A stretch of DNA of 64,000 nucleotides from Anaeramoeba flamelloides (taxonomy: Eukaryota; Metamonada; Anaeramoebidae): assembly GCA_027625915.1 (NCBI GenBank), contig JANTQA010000023.1, positions 14,322,001 through 14,386,000 of the forward strand. Reading direction: 5' to 3'. Under the pieces are notes generated by a model. It had not been told where the DNA came from. It made no database searches and worked only from the letters and a program-made list of their open reading frames with translations. Positions within the stretch are counted from its first letter, which is position 1; every line of letters begins with the position of its first letter. Positions 31,714 to 43,500 of the stretch are shown here, piece after piece. A program made the translations under genes and the position numbers.

Positions 31714-34700
31714 GTTGATTCAAACTAGCCAGATTTTTAATAAAGTGAAGCTTTTTTTCTAAAAACATAACCAACCCACCAAGAAACAATCAAAAAAAAA
31801 GAAAAGAAAATGAAAAAAACATGAAAAAGTTTGCTGTTTGATCTTTTATCGTTTTTTTGAATAGAGGTGACGAATTTAGAAACAATAAGCGAGTAGAAAT
31901 TTATTCTTCTTTGATTATGTAATTTTCTAAAATTGCTTTCCTCTTTAATTTACCATTTTAAGGGTTTTTTTACATTTTAAGGAAGTAGGTACATTTTACC
32001 ATTTTAAAAAATTTCAATTGTGAGAGCCTTACTAAAAAAAAGATTGTTTGAGGACCACAGGATATCGAAACTTTGAAGTCAAAATATCACTAGCCTATTC
32101 GTTAAAAGAATTAAAGCAAATCAGAGTTGAATCTTTAATTTTTTGGACTTTTTTTTTGAGAATTATTCTTTTGATTAAATATTTCCTTTTCTATAAATTT
32201 TGATTTTGGATCATGAGATGTGTTTATGGAAAGCTTGAAATTAATCCTAGAATAAACCAAAAAAATATACCAAAAAACGTGTGCATTTGAAACAAATAAT
32301 TTCTTTGAGAAGATTAAACTAGAAAGATCATCATTCCAAATCAATTTGTTGAAATCAAAGAATGAAAAAAAAAAACAAAGTAGATTTTCAAAGATTCCTT
32401 TGTCTTTGTTTTATTAATATAAATAGATCCAAACAATTTGTACCTTGAATTTCTCACCCCACTACTATTTATTATTATTTTACAAAACATTTTTTTCCAA
32501 ATATATTTTCAAAATTCAATTATCAAATATTGTTATCAAACTAGCCAAAAATAAATAAGACTTGCTTCAAAGATTAAAGGGAAAGGATTGAGTTATCGAA
32601 ATCAAAAAAAATCCACAAAAATTTCAACCCAAAGAATAAAAAAAAATGGTAAAAAGGTTTTTGAAGCATTATTCTTCATTATTTTGAGTTTTAGTCATCA
32701 AGAGAAAATAAATAATTTTTACAATCAAACTAATAAAGCCACCAATAAATCTATTTTTATGAAGTGGTGATTAAAAAATATTCAATTTTCTTTGACCAAA
32801 TCAAAATTAGATTAAGTAAATGATTCTAGGAATTTTTAAATACATTTTGGAAATGTCTTTTGAAATAGAAAGTAATTTGTTAATCAAAAATTTTCCAAAT
32901 ATAAGTTTTTTCATGAAGAATTCAAAATAAAATAAAATAAAGTAAAGATAAGTTTTTGAATCAAAGATTACAGATTAGATCATAAAGACCATATTTTGTT
33001 TTTGGAGAGTTATGAATTATTGTGTTATTTTACTTTTGCTTCATAAAAAGAAGATTCTTTAGGTAGATCTTTGTCAACAAAAATATTATTTTTCAAAAAG
33101 TTCAAAATCAACACAACAAAAAAAAATTTAAAAAAATTTTCAAATAGATTTTTTAATGAAAATTTTTAAAAAATATTTAGATTTAATCTGAAAACACGTA
33201 CAAATACAAATAATAAAAACATTTCAAACTTGTAAAAACAACCACCAGAAACTGATATAACAAACATATAAAATTGTATTAAGTTTAGAGATTTGGAATA
33301 GAAAGAATGAAATATTAAAAGCAAATTTTGGTAGGATCTAAAAAGGTTTATATTGGTGAAAATCTTTGAAATTGTGAAAATTTATCATTTTTTTTTAAAA
33401 AGAAATTCCCAGTTGGTAAAATTAAACGTGGATATAAAAATCTTTCTTTTATATTTTTATCAGCAATTTTATCCTCTAAACCCGAAAAGGTAGTCCTTAA
33501 ACAAGAGGTTTTTTTAAAATATTGTTTTTACTTGGATCAATTTTTTAATTATATTAATATCCATTCTTTTTTATTGTGACTTAAATATATCAGAATGGAA
33601 TATAATATGCCCTTCTATTTATTAAAAAATATTAATAATTTTCTTAAAGAAAAGATTTGAAGAATTCACTTTTACATAACTTTGGCACTCAATTATAGTA
33701 AAATGTACCCACCTTAAATTAAGCGAATTACGAATATAAAAAAATTTTTTGAAGAAAAATAAAGTTAGAAAACTAAAAAGGTTTTTAATACTTGCTACAA
33801 ATTTGTCTATTTTATGCCACTTTTTAAACAAAAATACATGGATTCAGCCACTTCAAATTTCCACGTTTCCGGTTTAACAGTTCTTAACATTTAAACCAGA
33901 GATTATAAAAATCAGAATGTATAAAAACTATATAATAAGTGCGAATCTATCACACATATATCACACTTCCTCTTAAATTTGATAAACAATTTTTATCACC
34001 GACAAATTTTGATAATTAAAATAAATGTACAGAGTATATCATCTCATATTGATCACATTATGATATCCGGTTTTTTATCCGCGTTAGCACACTTTTTTTC
34101 TATGATAAGACTGTTTATCATATCAACTCAACCATCATAAGGCATTATTTTTATTATTTTAACATTAAAAACAAATATCATATCAAAAGAGTGGTAATTT
34201 TTTTTCACAATAGTAAAAATTTAATAGTTCACAACATAAAAATAATCAAAAACAGTACAATTCCTCAAAAAAAATATAAGAATCATAATGGGGATTAAAA
34301 CCTTTTAAGAAATATATATATATCTAACATATTTTATCTTCATTTCAATTCCATCAAGATAGTTCAAGAATACGTGTAATAAAAACGAAATACTTTATAT
34401 TCAAATATATCTTAATAGAAACTGGAAATATAAGAATTATCACTTTTTTTTATATTTGCCATTTTAAATGATATTTTGTACATAATTTTTACCAGTTTGG
34501 TACTTAAAAAAAAATTGACCCATTTTAGGGATTTAATCTAATCTTGATATTTAATGCCATTTTCTAAAAAAAAAAAAAAATCCAGGTTCTATTAAAATTT
34601 ACTCAAAAAATGAAAAATCAGTAGTTATGCTATTTTCGCAATCTATTTATCTAAATAATAAGAAGTTTTTTTCAAGAAATTACAAAATAATTCATATTAA

Positions 34701-36436
34701 ATTTTGTCTCTGAAATGAATAATTTTCCTGAGATGAATTCACCAAAATACATCTTTTATACTTTTTTAAACCATATGTAACCAAAAAACGAATATGCTTT
34801 TTAAGATATTTTACTTGTGGTTTCCTAATAAAAGTAAAAAGAAAACTAAAGTCGACATTGTTCTTAAAAGATTTCAACACCCATTTGGATTCTAAAATAT
34901 TTTTAAGGGGTATGCTGATTTGGATTATTTTTACAATTTTATACAATTAAATTTGTAATGCTTTGAAAAAAAATATAAAACCTTTTTTTTAAGATTTTCA
35001 TTTTTTATTTTCATATCTATTCTTTTCATTCATCGTGATTATTAAATAAAAAAACAATTTCTGTTATTTATAAAGACTTAAATAATTTATATTTACAATT
35101 ATTATATCATTGATAATTTCAAATTTATTAATTTTTGATATTTTTGATTTTATTTATGAGAATTAAACTCCCATTTTTTATAGAAAAAATAAACAAGGTG
35201 CTTTCTTATACATTGGCCCTTTAGAATTATTTGTAATATAAATATTATAATTTTTTATTTGGTTACCCCGCCCCAATTCTGAAATTACCCTTTCATTTTG
35301 AATTCTTAGTTCATCATTATAAAGGGTATCTAAAATTATCAAACAAATAAATAGTGATACGATCGATTACCAATAATTTCTTCGGAAATATATTTGGATT
35401 TTCTAAAAGAAAAATTAGTAAAAATAAAAGAATAATTTGTTCTTATTTCTTCGACAAATATCATTTTCTATCTAACAATGTTATTTGTCTCTCTTAATTG
35501 AGAAAATAAAATTTAACAGTCTAATCAAATCACGTGTAAATAAAAGCTTCTCTAAACCCCCAATATGAATTTTGTTTAAAAATTAATGAAAAGTTGATTT
35601 CTACTTTATTTTAAAGATCTATGGGGGGGGGTTCAACAAATTATCAGTCAATATTTTTGAAAATAAAAATATATAATTTCATTTATTCATTATAAAAATT
35701 CAATAAACATACTCTATTTCATGAATTCTTTTTTAAAAATATTAAAATTATTGAATTATAAACACCGAGCAACTATATAATAGTTCTAATATATATATAT
35801 ATATATATATTTCTGTTTTTTAAATCTTATTTATTTGTATTAGATATTATAGATAGTATTTAAATACCTTTGACCAAAGAAACGACAAACAGTTTTAAAA
35901 ATGATAGTTAAAATATCCAAACTCCAAGAAGGTATTTTCATTGTTATTATTAAATAAAAAAAATACGTTCATACCTTGAGAAATTGCACAAGTATTACAA
36001 CTTACAATCCAATTAAAAAAAAAAAATAAATAAATAAATCTTTTGAAGTGTATAAAATTCAAATGATATGTACGGGTAGATTGTTAAACATATACTTTCA
36101 TTTTGATACAGGATCTTTCGAATTTTTACCAACATATTAAAATAATTTTTTTTAAATCAAGTATTTTTGGTTTTTATTTTTTGTTCAATTATAATATCGG
36201 TTTTCAACAAATAAGTAAGGGTGGGTAGTATTGATTCATTGACGAATTAAGAAAATTTTTGACCATATTCGTGTTTGGTTACTCATAACTGACGGATATG
36301 TAAAAATAAATTGATAAATATCTTCTATTAATTATTATAAAGAAGGAATTGGTTATGAAGGGTTTCAAGTAAAATAAAAATCGAAAAAAATGATATAAAC
36401 AAAATTTTTAAGAACTGAGAAAAAAATATAAACGAA
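31714..36436. other. Long gene-poor region
   Basis: No gene could be supported. Its most distinctive piece is a cluster of TATCA/TGATA words at 33945-34195 (about a dozen). A TA microsatellite lies at 35790-35812 and a run of nine G residues near 35624. AATAAA-like words just 3' of 31713 may process the small acidic gene. Confidence 0.4.
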
Positions 36437-36946
36437 ATTTCCAAAAAATGGGCATAGTTTAAAATGTTGAAAGAATAACAATACTCCACTTTATATTCAA
36501 TTTGAGAATAATTTTGATTTTTCAAACTATTTCATTTTTTGTCTTTTTTGTTTTTGTTTTTATTTCCTTTTTTCCATTTATGTACTCTGTTTCGTTAGAT
36601 CTGGAAATTTTTTTTAGTGGTTGATAGGAGGTTAGTGTCCAGTTTGTTAAATTGGAAAATCGCATACAATCTTGTTGATGGTATCTTATCATTTGATCCA
36701 TCAATAATTGTTAGTGAAATTACAATACATTTTTTCTTCCGCTCATTTCATTATTTTGAATACACCAATTTTTTTTTTATCATTTTATATTTTTTTTTAT
36801 TATTTGGATTAAAATGATTACTTATAAAAATATTAATACTGGGGTAACTTAAATGTTGTTTTATATTAGATTTGGAAAAATATAATAAATTGGGTTTTAT
36901 TTTACCTATTTTTGATTGTGGGTGTTTCCAAATTTTTGGAATGGGG
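36437..36946 (-). mobile_element. Mariner/pogo-like non-autonomous transposon, copy M2
   Basis: The right end GGGTGTTTCCAAATTTTTGG is complementary in type to the left end ATTTCCAAAAAATGGGCA. The interior shares TTTCGTTAGATCTGG, GGTTGATAGGAGG and TTGATGGTATCTTATCATT with M1 and M3. The minus strand has a short open remnant (36522-36704) comparable to that of M1. It lacks a full transposase. Confidence 0.65.
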
Positions 36947-37639
36947 TTTATTTTAATCTTTGGATAAAGTGACTTTTTCCACTTTTGATAATATAAAATG
37001 GTTTTTGCCAATAATGTATGTTCAGAATTCATTTTGAATCTAAATCCTTTATTGTTGAAAAAAAAATATGTGTTAAAAGGTTATTCTTATCATAAAAGTG
37101 TCTCTGATTAAAATTTATAATGATTGGAAATACGTGGCATTAGTAGAAACTATCTTCAAATAACTCGAAAATATTAATAGAAATGTTATTAAATAATCAT
37201 TTATTTTTTTTTTTTTAATAATCACTATGAAAAAATTTTATTTAGGGAATTTTTTTTTTTTTTTTAGTAATTTGAAAATAGAAACCAAAATAATAGATTT
37301 CAGTATTTAATAATTAATTTGCTAACCCCCAAATGGTATTATTTTTTTCGTTTTTTTTTAATTTCAAGATCCGGTATAAAATTGTTAGTATTTAAAGGTT
37401 GTGGGTTTGTTACTGTAGTTTTCTTTTTATAAAGTGGGTTGTATAGTAAAGATATTCACAATATGACTAAATAATTACGAATAAAATCTGGGGGGGTAGT
37501 TATTTTTTTATCAACAAATCTTATTTTTATTGCAACCAATTTTATTTTTTGAGATTAATTTCAGAAAGATATTTTTTCATTTTTTTTTTATTGTTGATAT
37601 TGGGTTTTGCAGCGTTCACATTTGTCCCAAAATTCAGAT

Positions 37640-37671
<32 letters not shown>

Positions 37672-38287
37672 TTAAGTATAGAACCACCATTGTCAAAAAA
37701 AAAAAAAAATTGATGCTGGGGGGTTTAATCTGCCTTTCAAAATAAATTAAATTTCATAATAAATGGGACCTCTTACATTTGAATTTTGAATTGCTTTTGT
37801 ATCGTTTTGAAGTTTTTCTTCTCACAATGAAAAGTTTACAAATAAATTATTTTTTCTCTTTTTTATTTTTTCAACGGTGTTTTGTTAAAATGGAAAATGG
37901 AAATGAAAAATTGGAAAGAAGTAACAGATGAATTAATGAAAAATTTGGTTTCAAATATGAAAAAGAGATTAGATTTAGTTATTTAAATGGAAGGGGAATA
38001 GATAAATAGATTTTTTTACTTTTTTAAATATTCTATTTTTTATGCAATGCTTCTTTCAAAATAAAGGGCCCAATTTTTTTAACTGTTTTTTTAATTTTTA
38101 GTTCTTATATTTTTAGACTAAAAATTAATATCTCCAGAGTATAGTATTGAATATTAAAATCTAAATTTTTATATTATAATAGATAACTTCAATTATTAAA
38201 ATTATTTTTCTTTAAAATTTGATTTTTAATGGTCCAATTGTTATGAAAGATAGTTTAATATTTATTTTTTTTCTTTTTTATAGAAGA

Positions 38288-38325
<38 letters not shown>

Positions 38326-40299
38326 TACTCAAATGTTCGAGAAATTAGCATTAATTAAGAAGTAAATATGATATTAATTATTGGAAGTTCAATTATAAAA
38401 AAAGAAATATGAAAAATGGGGATCAAATGGAAAATTTTATTTAAAAAATAGAGTTAATTTTTGCCAAATTTTTGTCGGTTAAAAAAAGTGTAAAATTTCA
38501 AAAAAAAATGGAGAAATTTTAATTAAATTTTTGAATAGATTTCATTTCTAATTTTATATATATTGAAAACAACCTTGTGTTTATCAACAAATTTCTAATA
38601 AATTTTGTAATAATTTTGAATACTGGATTGGATTTAGTATTGAAAAATTAAGATAATAAAGCAAGGTGTCTATTTTAAAAGGGTGTGGGGTCTCTCGGCA
38701 TAGAGTATATTTGATTACAGTCATCTCTATTTCAAGATAAATTTAACAAAAGTATTTTTTCAACTTTGTGGTCTTTCGAAAAGATAACTCTGCATTAAAT
38801 CTGTTCAAAAATGTAGAAAATTTTCAAATTCTTACTATTTTTTACTAATACTGGATTATTTTTAATTGGCAGAAAACTTTTTGTAATCATCAAATTTTGA
38901 AGAGAAATTCGAATCATCTGTAATTTCTAATCTTTATATTCAATAACAGAATACTTTAATTACTGGCTCCTTACTGATGAAAAACTAATGCCTTAAATAA
39001 TTCTTATATTTGCCTAAGAACTCCAAAAAGCTTTTCACTTAAATTTCTTTTTTTTCTTCTCCAAATATAGTTATAAATTTCAATATAACAATTGGGAAAG
39101 AATGTTCAAAAAAGAAAAAAATCAAAAATGGAATGAAATTATTTTCTCATTAATTCTAAGCCATCAAAAAAACTGTAAACCGAAGACTATAACTAGTGTA
39201 TCAACATTAAATTTTATGTTTTGTCTTCTTTTTGTTTCCGAGGTAAAATACAACAAAATAATGTACCAAAGGTCAATCCAATTTTGAAGGTAAATTACTT
39301 GATGTTCTCAATATATATCAAATTATGAAGTTAATTTGTCTAAATTTTTTCGTTTTTTTTGAAATTTTTTGCTTTTTTTGGACTGAAAAAAATTTGGCAA
39401 AAACTACTCTATTTTTTGTAAAAAATTTTCATATTTGATCCTTCATTTTTCGTTTTTCTTTTTTTTCAAAAGCTCTTTAAGAAACTGGTATTGTATTTAA
39501 TTATGGTTTACTGTTAATTTCCTCCATCATTTACAGGTATTTAAAAAATAAATGGGAAATAATTTTTACTTTTTTTCCTTAGTATTTTAAAACATTTAGA
39601 CTTTTCGAAAATAATCGAATCTAATTTGTGATCTTCACTTATTAAGTCGGTTTATTTTTTTGATTGGAAGTTTTATATGAACAAGGGGCTATAAATGTAA
39701 GGTATTTCAGCTAGAGAAAAACAATAATTAGTTGAAATTTTATCTCCTTTCAATCTCGAATACTGACAATTTTAGTCATTTTTCGAATTAAGAAACACTG
39801 TTTTTTTTTGGAAGGGTTAGTTAAATACGTTGAAACTTGTTATTTTAGCAACTACACTTTGATCCTCTAAAAAATAAAATAAAAAAGTACTTTGATTTAC
39901 GAAATTTTTTAACGAGAATATAACATTTGCTTTTTGTATTTGAACTAAATTTAAACCATTTTTTTAAATGTAATTACACATTGGAAAGTTTCATTTTAGA
40001 CAATCCAATTAATGACGAAAATCTTAAAATAGGAATTTATTTAAAAATTTTTTTCATAGGTGAATGGGTGTTACCTATTTGAAAAGATTTTAAGAAAAAC
40101 TGTGAACTTTGTTAACGGTAATCGAAAAAATCTTTTCAGAGAGAGATCTGAGAACGTTTCTGATTTATTAAATAATTTTCAATCTGTGTTCCTTAACGTT
40201 TTATTTTACAAAAAGAAATTTTTGTCAGTTTATTAGTGATTTCTGGAAGTTGCTCTATTTGGAATTGTTTCTTGCCCTGTTAAATTTTAGTGAAGTTAC
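36947..40299. other. AT-rich region 5' of the G alpha gene, nothing recognised
   Basis: TA microsatellites lie at 37646-37672 and 38288-38324, with several G runs. No exon or RNA gene was supported. A half-copy of the GGTATTTGAAT repeat may start at 39536 (GGTATTTAAAAAATAAATGG). Confidence 0.4.
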
Positions 40300-40432
40300 A
40301 ACAAAAAATCGTATCACTTTTACAAAGGATGGCGCTTTTAAAAGTGTTGTAATATATTTGAAAGGTTAATAAATTGTCTTAAAGCGTACGAAAGCTTGAA
40401 CAACTCACAGTGCTTTCTAAGAGAGGGTAGAT
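40300..40432. repeat. Hairpin-bearing duplicated sequence, copy 1 (5' of G alpha)
   Basis: It contains CACTTTTACAAAG and CTTTTAAAAGTG separated by 7 bases, a stable hairpin, followed by GTTGTAATATATTTGAAAGG, TTAATAAATTGTCTTAAAG and GAAAGCTTGAAC. The same block recurs about 800 bp downstream in intron 1 of the G alpha gene. It lies within 215 bp of the start codon. Confidence 0.7.
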
Positions 40433-40512
40433 TTTTTGTTGTGAAGCAAAGATGAAATTTTCCAAAAATTTTTTTATTTTTTATTTTATTTGTCCAATTA
40501 TTAATTTTTGTT

Positions 40513-43500
40513 ATGGGTAAGAAACAATCAAAAGAACAGAGAAAAAAACTAAAAAAACAAGCTAAAAGGAATAAACGAATCGACAAACAATTTGAGAAAC
40601 AAAAATCTACTGAGGTTGGTGAAGTGAAGATTTTATTGTTAGGTAAGATTTACTTCCTTTTATTTTTTTTTTTTTTTTTTTTGTTCTTTTTGATTACAAA
40701 ACTTTCACAAAAAAAAACAACATGTCTTTTTTTACCTTGTGTTTCCGATCAAAGAGACACACAATTTTTTCACTCTACTTGAAACCATATTTTTTGATCT
40801 ATTTTACATCTAATTTTGAGTGTGTGGACAAATTAGTAATTTTTTTGTTCCTGTGAGCAAACGGGACTAACGTTTTTTCATTTACCTAAATTTCACAGAA
40901 CTTTAATTTGTACTGACTAATAATTTTTTCACCAAAAAGCATTCCATCTTGGACACATGTTGTGTTAATCCATTCAAAATGATCCTTGCACCGTGACTGT
41001 TCAAGAAATTTCAATTTAGTTGATTGATTAAAAAAAGTGCGAATTGTTCTTGTCAAAACAAATTAAACCTTTTCAGCTTTATTTCTCTCCCTTTTTACCT
41101 TACCAAAAATCACATCACTTTTACAAAGCATCGTGCTTTTAAAAGTGTTGTAAAATATTTGAAAGGCTTATAAATTATCTTAAAGTGTATGAAAGCTTTA
41201 ACCAGTCTCTGGGATTTCTCAAAGTCGTGTGATCTTTTGGGGTGTAATTTTTGAATTTTTTTTTTCTTTTTTCAAATTTTTTGTCACAAAATTTTTTGTA
41301 AAAAATTACAATTTCGATCAAATTACCTTACAAAAACTGATCTTTATGTTTTCTTGTTGAAAAACATTTTTTATTTTCACTTTAATTGTAAACATTGACT
41401 GGTATTTGAATTCTAAATGGGAAAAAATTTTACACTTTCATTTTTCATTTTTTTTTTTGTAAATAGAGTTTTCAAAGAACTAAGTTGTAATTTGTTCCCA
41501 TATTTGAAAAAAAGGAAATTGAAAATGAAGTGAAAATCTTTTCCCATTTAGAATTCAAATACTAGTAAGACAATAAAATAAATCTAACAATGTTTCAATA
41601 AATTACTCTTGTTTTTTGCAATTACATTTTCCTCGTACTTGTAATTAAACTTTGTAGGGTCTAATGGTAAATGTTTTATTTTTTAGACCATTTGAAATTT
41701 TTATTGAAACAACTTCTAAAAGCCAAACAAGGGAATTTTGGGCAAAAATTTCAACTCTCTTTATCATTTTCTTTTTTTTTAAAAGTCCCACCAAGCAAAT
41801 ATTCTTTGTAATAGAATGGTGACAATTGTAAAATAAATGGTAAAAAATTTACATTTAATTTTCTAAAAAAAAAAAATCTTGAGAGTTTGTTAATACTTTT
41901 TAATGCCACGAAATTGGTCAGAGTATAATTTTTCTTTTAAAATTAAAATTATGATGATTTTTTTTGAAGATAAAAAAAAAAAATTAGTCACCTTTTTTAA
42001 ATGTAAAATCGGAACAAAAACTAAACAATTCCAAATACTTTTTTTCTTATTTTTTCCTTCATTTTAAAACAAAAACCAAACCCAAAAACTAAGTTGATTA
42101 TATTTGAATCAAAATAGAATACAAAACATCAAATGGAAGCAAAATTTAAAAGTATTCAATTTTCGCCAAATTTGAGATTTTAATTGTAAACACTTTAGCA
42201 AAAGTATAATTTTTTCGATTTTTTTATTATATGATTTCCCTATTCATGTGAAATTAGCTTTAAGAGTTAAATAATAGTGATTATTTCAGTTCAAACAATT
42301 CCAATTAGAGGTATATTTAATATCAACAGTATAATGTTTTAAAAATGTTAATTTTTACCATTTTACAATTTAAAAAGTAGTCTCATTTTTTTTTTTCATC
42401 TTCAAAAAAAAAAACATCATAATTTTGATTTTAAAAGAAAAATTATACTCTAACCAATTTCGTGGCATTAAAAAAGGGAAAATTATAATTTTTCAAATTT
42501 GGTCAAACTATCCAAAATCAATTTTTTTCAAAATAGTCAACCCCATTGAAATATATTGGCTGTGGGTATTTAAACCCCCCTTTATGGGTAGGCTGATATA
42601 TACTGGAGTATCTTAGGGTGTACTAGGATAGGTTTGGGTGGTTTGGATGGTATGGTAGGGAATTTTGGCAAGGATTTTGAAAAAAAAAATCATTAAGAGA
42701 GGAATTAGACTTTTAGTAACTTGTCTTAAGGGGTGAAAATTTTTACACGTAACTTTGGTGGCTAAAATTGGATTTGATGCGATTTTTAAAAATATTTCCA
42801 CTTGATGATTTCAATATTTTGAATTTTCTACAATTTAAGTAATAAAATACTACCATTCGCAAAATAATCTTTTTGATTTTCCCACCCACAATTATTAAAA
42901 ACCATTGAAAACTTTCATACCGATGATAATAAACAATAAACAATCAAAAAAAAAAAAACAAATTTAGAATTAATCCAATTTCTTGTTATAAAAACAGTAG
43001 ATTTTTCAAAAAGTTGTGATACTACACTACAAGGAAAATTTAAATACCGAAAATTAAAGTTAGCCAAAACTATACATTGGATTTCAGTTATACTTCTTTT
43101 ATAAATTATTTTTTCAAAGTTATCATAATTTTATGTAATAAAAAAGGGATAGCTATTAAACTCATGAAAATCTGAATACCCCCCTTTTCAAAAATACCGA
43201 CTTTTGAAAAAAACACCTATTTTCAGGGTATTTTTTTTATTGGAAAAAGTTGAAATGAATTAATTTTTGATTGAACATTAAGATTGAAAAAAGAATATAT
43301 GTTAAAGTAATTTGCAGAAAACAATCGGGAACGAATAGAAAAACCCAAACATGGAAAAAAATAAAATGATAAAAAATATTCCAAAAACAGATAAAAAATC
43401 AGATTTTCAATTTAATTGAGCAATATCTTTTGATTGAAATATTTTGTGCTATTTTCAAATTGAAAAATATGTTTCTTTTTAGACCATTAAAAAAATACTT

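Noticed and set aside
36751-37032. Minus-strand 93-codon open frame over the right end of M2
   Set aside because: It spans the transposon terminus and unrelated flank, has low-complexity composition and no counterpart in M1 or M3.
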